Shown here one piece after another: positions 1-5,059 of a DNA stretch of 5,059 nt. Positions within the stretch are counted from its first letter, which is position 1, and the number at the start of each line of letters is the position of its first letter. Made by a program: the position numbers and the translations under genes. The notes beneath the pieces were generated by a model that saw only the letters and a list, made by a program, of their open reading frames with translations, had not been told where the DNA came from and made no database searches. The stretch lies in the NCBI GenBank assembly GCA_025458735.1, contig JALORV010000086.1, forward strand, positions 1-5,059, given 5' to 3'. The stretch is from Burkholderiaceae bacterium. Lineage in GTDB: Bacteria > Pseudomonadota > Gammaproteobacteria > Burkholderiales > Burkholderiaceae.

Positions 1-1517
1 TTGCGCAGGAAGGGGAAGTCGCTGCCGCCGCGCTGGCTGTTGGCGATGTCCTTCACCAGCAGGTCGACCATGCCGCCCCAGCGTTCCTTGGTGGCCCAGG
101 CCGGGTCGCGCAGCGCAATCTCGGCCGCGGCGCGGATCCAGTAGCCGTAGTGGAAATGGTGGTCGTTCATCTGCTCGACGGCAAAGAACTCATCGGGGTA
201 GGTCACCATGGTGCCCAGCCCCTGGTCGTAGTGGAAATAGTTGCGGCTGCCAACGCCGGAGAACCAGAACTCCATGCGCTCCTTCACCATCGCCAGCAGC
301 TGATTGCGTGCGCCCAGGTCACCCTGCTGCTCGGCCACCGCCGCCAATTGGGTCAGGCGCGTCAGGCCCTTGCCCTGCCAGTAGGCGCTGGTGCGCCAGT
401 TGTCGCGGTTTTCCTTGTCGGGCATCAGGGCGCGGCGCTGGCGCACGTCGGTCTTCAGCAGGTCGGCCAACTCCTTGGCGCGCGGGCTCTCGCTCACGCC
501 GGGCCAGTGGGGCAGGAAACCCGGATAGCTGCGCTCGATCTTGAACTCGGGAGCGGCCAGCAGCCGGATCTTGCCGCGCACGCTGTCGTAGGCCGGGCCC
601 AGCTTGCCTGCCACCGTGGGGTTGTCGTGCCACTGGTGCGGGTACAGGCCGAGCAGCGGGCCATGGTCGGCGCCTTCCATGACGCGGGACTGGACCTTGA
701 ACACCGTCTCGACCTTGCCTTGCGCCTGGTCGAAACGCCATTCGGCCCGCGTGTCCTGGATGAAGGCGTAGGCGTGGCGGGCCAGCAGTTGCAGCGTGGC
801 CGGCTCGGTGTCGGGCAGGGCGGAGACGGCGAAATAGCCCTTGCCGGCCGGCAGCCGGCCCAGCCATTCGGTGTCGGAAACTCGCTCCCAAGCCACGCCG
901 GTGGGGCCGAAGGCCGCAAAACGCTGCGCGCCCACCTGCAGCACCAGCGTGCGCGGGTCGGCACCGCCTTCGATGCGCGTGCCGGCGGCGGGCAGCTTCA
1001 GCCGCACGTCGCCGCGGCTGATCCGCAAGCTGGCGTAAGGGCTGCCATGGGCCACGGTGATGCGCATGTCGTCGCTGCCGCGGGCCATGGAGATGTCGAT
1101 GGCCCAGTCGCTGGCGCGCGCCAGCTTGGCGGGGCCGGGTTCGAACGCCGTCGGCGAGACGACGATGGGGTTCTTGTGCGCATAGTGGATCTCCACGTCG
1201 CGCCGCTCGGTGGGGATCACTTCCTTGGCCGGCAGCGCCACTTCGAAGCCGGCCGCCGTGGGGCGGACGGTCAGCGGGTGGGCATAGATGGGTTCGGGCT
1301 GGGCGTTGAAGAGCAGCGTGGAGTACCACTGGTTGGTCTGCGCCGCCGTCTTGAGCATGTCCTCGGTGCGCATGGGCGCCTGCGGCGGTCGGGCTTCGCC
1401 GCCCTTGGGCGCCAGGAAATAAGTGCCCGCGCCCGCCTTCGCCGGCTGTGCCAGGGCGCCGGGCCCGGCGAACGCCGCGGCCAGCAGGAGCAGGACCATG
1501 CGTTGGATACGGTTCAT
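1..1517 (-). CDS. Secreted GH81 endo-beta-1,3-glucanase, C-terminus cut off by the window edge
   Basis: Read on the minus strand from ATG at 1517, this frame stays open for 505 codons to the window edge. Residues 1-23 form a Sec signal peptide: a basic start (MNRIQR), a Leu/Ala-rich core and an ALA|Q cleavage site with no lipobox, so the enzyme is probably periplasmic or secreted. TNQWYSTLLF (61-70) followed by YAHP is the conserved GH81 N-terminal beta-sandwich motif. The stretch YFHYD (427-431), then YPDEF, then NDHHFHYGYW (451-460) is the signature of the (alpha/alpha)6 catalytic barrel. Asp452 in that motif matches the family's proposed catalytic acid. The last residues, FPFLR, normally precede the segment leading to the catalytic glutamates, which lie outside the window. 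Family members usually have about 700-800 residues, so roughly 200-300 are missing. GH81 enzymes hydrolyse internal beta-1,3-glucosidic bonds. The gene is divergent from the porin and GH17 genes and shares their operator type. ATG at 1499 (Met7) would remove the basic n-region and is less likely. Family assignment is firm; exact substrate is inferred. Confidence 0.93.
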   Translation of the reverse strand, partial: MNRIQRMVLLLLAAAFAGPGALAQPAKAGAGTYFLAPKGGEARPPQAPMRTEDMLKTAAQTNQWYSTLLFNAQPEPIYAHPLTVRPTAAGFEVALPAKEVIPTERRDVEIHYAHKNPIVVSPTAFEPGPAKLARASDWAIDISMARGSDDMRITVAHGSPYASLRISRGDVRLKLPAAGTRIEGGADPRTLVLQVGAQRFAAFGPTGVAWERVSDTEWLGRLPAGKGYFAVSALPDTEPATLQLLARHAYAFIQDTRAEWRFDQAQGKVETVFKVQSRVMEGADHGPLLGLYPHQWHDNPTVAGKLGPAYDSVRGKIRLLAAPEFKIERSYPGFLPHWPGVSESPRAKELADLLKTDVRQRRALMPDKENRDNWRTSAYWQGKGLTRLTQLAAVAEQQGDLGARNQLLAMVKERMEFWFSGVGSRNYFHYDQGLGTMVTYPDEFFAVEQMNDHHFHYGYWIRAAAEIALRDPAWATKERWGGMVDLLVKDIANSQRGGSDFPFLR

Positions 1518-1548
1518 CTCGTTCGATCCCGGAATTGCTCGAAGGCCG

Positions 1549-1577
1549 ATCTTAGTGAAAGCGCTTTCAGCGCACAA
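1549..1577 (-). promoter_or_regulatory. Putative sigma70 promoter of the GH81 gene
   Basis: On the minus strand, TTGTGC (1577-1572) and TAAGAT (1554-1549) are separated by 17 bp, matching the -35 and -10 consensus at 3/6 and 4/6 positions. The spacer contains the whole 14-bp palindrome at 1556-1569, a classic place for a repressor to exclude RNA polymerase. Transcription would start near 1542, giving a leader of about 25 nt. Only a weak GGGA (1530-1527) resembles a ribosome binding site. The match is modest; the operator's position is the main support. Confidence 0.5.
1556..1569. promoter_or_regulatory. LacI/GalR-type operator, copy 1
   Basis: TGAAAGCGCTTTCA is a perfect 14-bp palindrome with the central CG step typical of LacI/GalR-family operators, including cre-like sites. 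It lies between the proposed -35 and -10 elements of the GH81 promoter. An identical copy occurs at 1680-1693. The cognate regulator is not in the window. The operator class is inferred from motif and position. Confidence 0.82.
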
Positions 1578-1589
1578 TCCGGAGGTTTA

Positions 1590-1627
1590 CCCGCGGTTCG
1601 TGCGCATGGCGATCGTGCCACCGCGGG
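1590..1627. repeat. 8-bp inverted repeat between the divergent promoters
   Basis: CCCGCGGT (1590-1597) and ACCGCGGG (1620-1627) are exact inverted copies, with centres 30 bp apart. The spacer also holds two direct copies of TCGTGC (1598-1603 and 1613-1618). The element lies about 48-94 bp upstream of both proposed start sites, where an activator could act on both promoters. It could also be chance in GC-rich DNA; no known factor is recognised. Confidence 0.35.
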
Positions 1628-1647
1628 AAAACACCCGTGCGCCAGGG

Positions 1648-1677
1648 TTGACTGAGCCGGTGGCGGTGACCTATGCT
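1648..1677 (+). promoter_or_regulatory. Putative sigma70 promoter of the porin-GH17 operon
   Basis: TTGACT (1648-1653) matches the -35 consensus at 5/6 positions. After 18 bp comes TATGCT (1672-1677), 4/6 to the -10 consensus. The start site would fall near 1684, inside the second operator, so a bound LacI-type repressor would block initiation. This is the better of the two promoters in the divergent region. Confidence 0.6.
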
Positions 1678-1679
1678 GT

Positions 1680-1693
1680 TGAAAGCGCTTTCA
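1680..1693. promoter_or_regulatory. LacI/GalR-type operator, copy 2
   Basis: This is an exact second copy of TGAAAGCGCTTTCA, centred 124 bp from copy 1. It begins just after the proposed -10 element and covers the expected start site of the porin-GH17 operon. Two identical sites flanking a divergent region suggest that one sugar-responsive repressor controls all three glucan genes, possibly with DNA looping. Confidence 0.82.
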
Positions 1694-1764
1694 CATCCAT
1701 TCGGTGTGGTCATTCATCCATGCCATGCGGCCAAGCCATGCTGACTTCGACGGGCACTCTCACC

Positions 1765-3150
1765 ATGCACAACGATCCTCCGGCCCGCGCTACGCGCCAC
1801 ACCGACATTGCAGCTAAGCCGCACGCCGCCCAAAGGCCGCACCGGCCCGCACTGAGCGGCATCTGCCTGGCTGCCGGGCTGCTGTGCAGCGCCGGCGCGC
1901 AGGCGCTGGAGTACGGGCCCTTCAGCCTGACCGGTTTCGCCAAGGCCGAGATCGTGCGCGTGAGCGACTACTGCGAGGAGTGCGCTCTCGAACCCTTCGA
2001 GAACAAGCAGCGCCAGTGGGCGGATGCGCTCGTCTATGGCCGTGAATACGGTGCCGACAACGTGACCCTGACGTTGTTCCAGCCCTACCTGGGGCTCAAG
2101 TTCGACCTGCCCGGCGGCTTCAAGATCGAAGGCCTGCTCAGCCAGCGCTGGCGCGACGGCAAGGAAGACATCGAAGGCTTCTGGTACGACAAGAATATCG
2201 CGCTCAGCCACCCCGACTACGGCAGCGTGCGCATCGGCGCCATGACCACGCGGTCCTGGAGCGTGGCCGACTACCCCTACGGCACCAATTTGAACGTGTC
2301 CGACGTCTGGGCCTCCAGCGGCGCCGGCTACGGCCTGCTGACCGGCGCGCTGCGCGTGACCACGCGCGCGCTCGACGTCTACGATGGCGACCTCGTGCTC
2401 GAGGCCACCTACGACGACGGCAAGTCGGGCTGGGAGAAGAACGAGCCGCGATTCTGGGAGTTCTACGCCCAGTATCACCGCGGCGACCTCGTCGTCGACG
2501 CGATGTACCAGGACACGCGCAACGGCACGCCCTCGGCCTGGGGCCATGGCCCGTTCACCGGGCTCACGCCGTTTCCTGCCGACGACGCCAAGCTCGGCTC
2601 TTCGGGCCAGAGCATCGCCATGATCATGGCTCGCTATCAGGTCAACCTGGAATGGGAAATCTCCGGCGGCCTGCGCGCCAACCGCTGGAGCGGCGCCTAT
2701 GCCGTCATCACCAAGCCCATGGTTCCCCCCGACCAGTACGAGCAGTGGAACGAAATGTTCAACGTCGACTGGGGCTGCAAGACCGAGGTGCCGTCGCGCT
2801 GCGATGTCGACAACCCGGGCTACGCCGCGCGCTCGCTGGACCTGATGATGGGGGCGCGCTACCGTTTCGGCCGCTGGGTGGCCTCGGCCGGACTCGTCTA
2901 CCTGGGAGAGGCGGAGACCGACAACCCCAGTGAGCGCGGGCAGAGCAACAGCCTGCTCGTCCTGTCGCCGGGCCTTGAATACGACTTCGGCAACGGCTTC
3001 GAGGTCTATGCCTTCGGCGGTCTGGTGACCTATGGGCGCAAGGGCTTGTCGCCGATGTCGAGCCCGGGAAACTCGTCTTTCACCAATATCGATTCACGCG
3101 TCAGCAAGTCCGGCAACTATGTCGGCGTTGGCGCGCAGTTCACGTTCTGA
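1765..3150 (+). CDS. Outer-membrane porin-like beta-barrel protein of the glucan locus
   Basis: From ATG at 1765 the product has 461 residues. It has a long basic n-region (1-28), a hydrophobic stretch (about 29-43) and an AQA|LE cleavage site after Ala47, leaving about 414 mature residues. The mature chain shows alternating amphipathic strands rich in Tyr, Trp and Gly, with turn-like GG, DG and NG segments. It ends in VGVGAQFTF, a typical beta-barrel C-terminus with terminal Phe for BAM insertion. The segment HPDYGSVRIG resembles the loop-L3 approach of general porins, but I cannot name the family. Two Cys pairs stand out: CEEC (70, 73) near the start and Cys338/Cys346 in a probable loop; both could form disulfides. 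The likely role, inferred from its glucanase neighbours, is passage of beta-1,3-gluco-oligosaccharides. In-frame ATGs at 1720 and 1738 are alternative starts. None has a clear ribosome binding site; 1765 gives the shortest n-region and has a weak GGG at 1752-1754. Confidence 0.82.
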   Translation: MHNDPPARATRHTDIAAKPHAAQRPHRPALSGICLAAGLLCSAGAQALEYGPFSLTGFAKAEIVRVSDYCEECALEPFENKQRQWADALVYGREYGADNVTLTLFQPYLGLKFDLPGGFKIEGLLSQRWRDGKEDIEGFWYDKNIALSHPDYGSVRIGAMTTRSWSVADYPYGTNLNVSDVWASSGAGYGLLTGALRVTTRALDVYDGDLVLEATYDDGKSGWEKNEPRFWEFYAQYHRGDLVVDAMYQDTRNGTPSAWGHGPFTGLTPFPADDAKLGSSGQSIAMIMARYQVNLEWEISGGLRANRWSGAYAVITKPMVPPDQYEQWNEMFNVDWGCKTEVPSRCDVDNPGYAARSLDLMMGARYRFGRWVASAGLVYLGEAETDNPSERGQSNSLLVLSPGLEYDFGNGFEVYAFGGLVTYGRKGLSPMSSPGNSSFTNIDSRVSKSGNYVGVGAQFTF

Positions 3151-3152
3151 GG
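3148..3152 (+). promoter_or_regulatory. Ribosome binding site of the GH17 gene overlapping the porin stop codon
   Basis: The porin stop TGA (3148-3150) runs into GG to make TGAGG. The GAGG core (3149-3152) lies 8 nt before ATG 3161 but only 2 nt before the in-frame ATG at 3155, so 3161 is the better start. Ribosomes finishing the porin would sit on this site, which suggests translational coupling. Confidence 0.65.
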
Positions 3153-3160
3153 CCATGGCC

Positions 3161-4888
3161 ATGAAGCAATCGTCCACTGGCTCGCCGCTCACCCGTTCCT
3201 TCACGCTGGTGCGTGCCGCACTGGCCGCCGTCCTGGCGTCGCTGCTGCTGGCCTGCGGCGGCGGCGGCGTCATCCCGGCGCCCGAGATCCGGCCGTTGCC
3301 GGCGGACTTCTTCGCGCGCAAGGCGGTGGCGTATTCGCCCTTCCGTACCGCCACCGACAGCGCCGGCCGCGACACCGAGGTCATCACGCCGGACATGATC
3401 AAGGAGGACCTGGACCTGCTGGTGGCCGGCGGCTTCGGGCTCATCCGTCTGTTCGACAGCTCGGACAAGGTGGCGCGGCAGACGCTGCAGGTGATCAGCG
3501 ACCACCGGCTCGACATCAAGGTGATGCTCGGCATCTATGTGCTCAGCGGTGACGGCGCCTTCAGCAATGCCGAGATCGCGCGCGGCATCAACCTGGCCAA
3601 TCAATACCCCGACATCGTCTCGGCCGTCAGCGTGGGCAACGAGGCCATGGTTTACTGGTCGGTCAACCCCATCCCCGCCAACGCCATGCGCAACTACATC
3701 CTGCGTGTGCGCGCCGCGGTCAAGCAGCCCGTGACGACCGACGACAACTGGGCCTTCTTCGCCAAGAGCGAGATCTTCCAGCAGGACCCGCAGCCGGTGC
3801 TCGACGCCATCGACTTCGTGGCCATGCACACCTACCCGCTGCTCGACACCGTGTTCAACCCGGACCTCTGGGACTGGCAGCAGCTCGGCGTGCCGGAGAA
3901 CCGGCGCGCCGTGGCCATGATGGACGCGGCACTGGAGCGTGCCCGGTTCGAATACGACGCCGTGCGCACCAACCTCGACCGCCGGGGCTTCACCGCCATG
4001 CCCATCATCATCGGCGAAACCGGCTGGAAGGCACCCACCTCGTTCCACCCCATGCGCACGCACCCGGTCAACCAGAAGATGTACTACGACCGGCTGCAGG
4101 CCTGGAAGGCCGCGGGCGGGACCGGGCCGAGGAATATCGTCTATTTCGAGGCCTTCGACGAACCCTGGAAGCAAGGCGACGACGGCTGGGGCCTGTTCAA
4201 CGTGCAGCGCCAGGCGCGTTTTGTCGTGCAGGGCCTGTTCCCCGACCGTTCGATGTGGGAACCGGTGGATCCGTCCGACGACGACGGCATCTATACCGAT
4301 AACGATGCGGTCTATTTCATTCCGCCCGTCATCAACCCCGCGGTCACGGAAAACCGCTACCTCATCTACACCGAAACGAGCACGGCCTCGGACTACGTGC
4401 CCACCGGCCTGGTCTGGGACCCGTTCGTGAAGACCTTCTGGCAGCCGGTGGCCAACCCGGCGCCGGGCGACGGCGCGGAAAGCTACGAGATCGACCCGCG
4501 GCCCGAAGTCTGGGGTTGGGGCATGCTGTACCAGTCGCGCGACAACGTCACGGCCAACCTGTCCAACTTCGCTGGCGGCAGGCTGAATTTCAGCCTCAAG
4601 ACCACCTATGCCGGCAAGCTGGAGATCGGCATCTCTTCCCAGACCGAGGCGGAAGGCCCGGTGGAAGCCTATGTGCAGATCGAGAATGGCCGTTACGGCT
4701 ACTGCAACACGGGTGAATGGTGTGCCGTGTCGATCCCGCTGCAGGACTTCGTGGCGGTCAATCCCAGGATCGACCTGCGCATGGTGCTGAGCCGATTCGT
4801 CCTTGCCGACCGCTACGAATTCACCGGCAATGCACCGAATGCCAGCCCGCCGAAGATCCTCATGGACGGGGTCTACTGGTCCCGGTGA
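3161..4888 (+). CDS. GH17 beta-1,3-glucanase lipoprotein with a C-terminal beta-rich module
   Basis: The product has 575 residues. Residues 1-31 form a lipoprotein signal peptide ending in lipobox LLAC, with Cys32 as the lipidated residue; Gly at +2 predicts outer-membrane sorting. A GGGG tether follows. Residues about 54-355 are a GH17 (beta/alpha)8 barrel, opening with KAVAYSPFR (54-62). VGNE gives the acid/base Glu161, DDNW sits at 194-197, MHTYP at 222-226, and GETGW gives the nucleophile Glu286. EAFDEPWK (330-337) and WGLF are typical of bacterial GH17 enzymes. GH17 enzymes cleave beta-1,3-glucans, and some bacterial members are transglycosylases. Residues about 361-575 are not part of the barrel: an acidic linker (SDDDGIYTDND) leads to a beta-rich region from W451 onward, ending in DGVYWSR. 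It contains Cys515 and Cys521 and looks like a jelly-roll, perhaps similar to the galactose-binding-like domain of ExoP-type glucanases. The gene starts 10 bp after the porin stop and is co-transcribed with it. Endo versus exo action cannot be read from sequence. Confidence 0.92.
   Translation: MKQSSTGSPLTRSFTLVRAALAAVLASLLLACGGGGVIPAPEIRPLPADFFARKAVAYSPFRTATDSAGRDTEVITPDMIKEDLDLLVAGGFGLIRLFDSSDKVARQTLQVISDHRLDIKVMLGIYVLSGDGAFSNAEIARGINLANQYPDIVSAVSVGNEAMVYWSVNPIPANAMRNYILRVRAAVKQPVTTDDNWAFFAKSEIFQQDPQPVLDAIDFVAMHTYPLLDTVFNPDLWDWQQLGVPENRRAVAMMDAALERARFEYDAVRTNLDRRGFTAMPIIIGETGWKAPTSFHPMRTHPVNQKMYYDRLQAWKAAGGTGPRNIVYFEAFDEPWKQGDDGWGLFNVQRQARFVVQGLFPDRSMWEPVDPSDDDGIYTDNDAVYFIPPVINPAVTENRYLIYTETSTASDYVPTGLVWDPFVKTFWQPVANPAPGDGAESYEIDPRPEVWGWGMLYQSRDNVTANLSNFAGGRLNFSLKTTYAGKLEIGISSQTEAEGPVEAYVQIENGRYGYCNTGEWCAVSIPLQDFVAVNPRIDLRMVLSRFVLADRYEFTGNAPNASPPKILMDGVYWSR
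4448..4885 (+). other. C-terminal jelly-roll-like module of the GH17 lipoprotein, putative glucan-binding
   Basis: This covers about residues 430-575 of the GH17 protein. It is rich in aromatic residues and short alternating strands: WGWGML at 451-456, a segment reading LNFSLKTTYAGKLEIGI, then YVQI and CAVSIPL, with final strand DGVYWSR. A nearby pair, Cys515 and Cys521, could form a small disulfide loop. The layout, a hydrolase barrel followed by a C-terminal beta-sandwich, is common for carbohydrate-binding modules. The binding function is inference; domain boundaries are approximate. Confidence 0.5.
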
Positions 4889-4926
4889 GGTGGCGTTGAA
4901 CTTGCGCTGAAGTCGAGGTTGCGAAC

Positions 4927-4955
4927 CCGCCGCCTGCGCTTTCTGCAGGCGGCGG
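4927..4955 (+). terminator. GC-rich hairpin after the glucan operon, possible terminator
   Basis: CCGCCGCCTGC (4927-4937) and GCAGGCGGCGG (4945-4955) pair perfectly over 11 bp around a 7-nt loop, GCTTTCT. The hairpin begins 38 bp after the GH17 stop. The run after the stem is TCCTGCG rather than a T-tract, so it is not a canonical intrinsic terminator; it may terminate weakly, stabilise the 3' end or work with Rho. The rest of 4889-5019 holds no gene or promoter I can support. Confidence 0.5.
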
Positions 4956-5004
4956 TCCTGCGAGCGGTTACGCTGCGGTCTGTCACGTCACCCCGGCCAG
5001 CCGC

Positions 5005-5009
5005 AGGAG
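5005..5009 (+). promoter_or_regulatory. Ribosome binding site of the downstream partial gene
   Basis: AGGAG lies 10 nt before ATG 5020, a strong Shine-Dalgarno match and the main reason for calling a gene at the window's right edge. Confidence 0.65.
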
Positions 5010-5019
5010 TTCCCCGCCC

Positions 5020-5059
5020 ATGATCGTCACCACCACCCCCATCGCCGGGCAACGCCCCG
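5020..5059 (+). CDS. Start of a downstream gene, possibly a YbjQ/UPF0145 family protein, truncated by the window edge
   Basis: ATG at 5020 is preceded by a good AGGAG ribosome binding site and opens a frame of 13 full codons before the edge: MIVTTTPIAGQRP. Proteins of the UPF0145/YbjQ family (about 105 residues, proposed heavy-metal-binding fold, function unclear) commonly begin with a similar M-[IL]-x-TTTP...G segment, which suggests that family. Thirteen residues are too few for certainty. The hairpin and 131-bp gap before it suggest it is not part of the glucan operon. Confidence 0.45.
   Translation, partial: MIVTTTPIAGQRP

Noticed and set aside
319..1329. A 336-codon minus-strand frame overlapping the GH81 gene
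   Set aside because: It is out of phase with the GH81 frame, rich in Arg, Ala and Pro, and has no recognisable motif.
150..1655. A 501-codon open frame on the plus strand across the GH81 gene
   Set aside because: It is antisense to a gene with clear GH81 motifs and a signal peptide. Its composition (His, Gly, Ala, Val and Gln-rich, no domain) is typical of a GC-rich shadow frame.
1423..1764. Upstream extension of the porin reading frame to 1423
   Set aside because: It would run through the GH81 start, both operators and the promoter, and would put about 114 unrelated residues before the signal peptide. It is open by chance.
1714..2547. A 277-codon minus-strand frame opposite the porin gene
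   Set aside because: It lies antisense to the porin, which has a signal peptide and a barrel C-terminus; the Val, Ala and Gly-rich product looks like a GC-skew artefact.
3032..3160. Upstream extension of the GH17 frame into the porin gene
   Set aside because: It would bury the lipoprotein signal peptide. The ATG at 3161 has a well-spaced ribosome binding site and a proper short basic n-region.
3140..4174. A 344-codon minus-strand frame opposite the GH17 gene
   Set aside because: The opposite strand encodes a complete GH17 barrel with both catalytic glutamates. The antisense product is rich in His, Val, Gly and Asp with no domain.
1..5059. CRISPR arrays, tRNA or rRNA genes, insertion sequences, toxin-antitoxin or phage genes
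   Set aside because: I saw no regularly spaced repeats, no tRNA-like cloverleaf or rRNA segments, no transposase motifs and no terminal inverted repeats with target duplications. The region is fully explained by the glucan locus and its control elements.

Overview
The window comes from a high-GC Gram-negative bacterium. GC is roughly two-thirds by eye. The evidence for Gram-negative is an outer-membrane beta-barrel protein ending in phenylalanine and a lipoprotein signal peptide with a non-Asp +2 residue. The gene style fits a beta-proteobacterium (Burkholderiales-like), but that placement is inference and no taxonomic marker gene is present.

Layout. (1) Positions 1-1517, minus strand: the N-terminal two-thirds or so of a secreted GH81 endo-beta-1,3-glucanase, cut by the window edge before its C-terminal catalytic glutamates. 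(2) Positions 1518-1764: a divergent control region of about 250 bp. It carries two identical perfect 14-bp palindromes, TGAAAGCGCTTTCA, of the LacI/GalR operator type. One sits in the spacer of the leftward promoter and the other over the probable start site of the rightward promoter. An 8-bp inverted repeat lies between them. (3) Positions 1765-3150, plus strand: an outer-membrane porin-like beta-barrel protein of a family I cannot name. (4) Positions 3161-4888, plus strand: an outer-membrane lipoprotein with a GH17 beta-1,3-glucanase barrel and a C-terminal beta-rich, possibly carbohydrate-binding, module. Its ribosome binding site overlaps the porin stop codon. (5) Positions 4889-5019: an intergenic stretch with a strong GC hairpin. 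(6) Position 5020 to the end: the first 13 codons of a separate gene, possibly YbjQ/UPF0145 family.

How it works together (inference). This looks like a compact beta-1,3-glucan (laminarin, callose, curdlan or fungal wall glucan) utilisation locus under one sugar-responsive LacI-type repressor. The GH81 enzyme would cut the polymer internally. The surface or periplasmic GH17 lipoprotein would trim the products, and the coupled porin would admit the oligosaccharides. No SusC/SusD pair, TonB-dependent receptor, inner-membrane transporter or regulator gene is visible here; they may lie to the left of the window or elsewhere. The most interesting feature is a dedicated, cysteine-containing porin translationally coupled to a GH17 lipoprotein, in place of the usual TonB-dependent uptake system.
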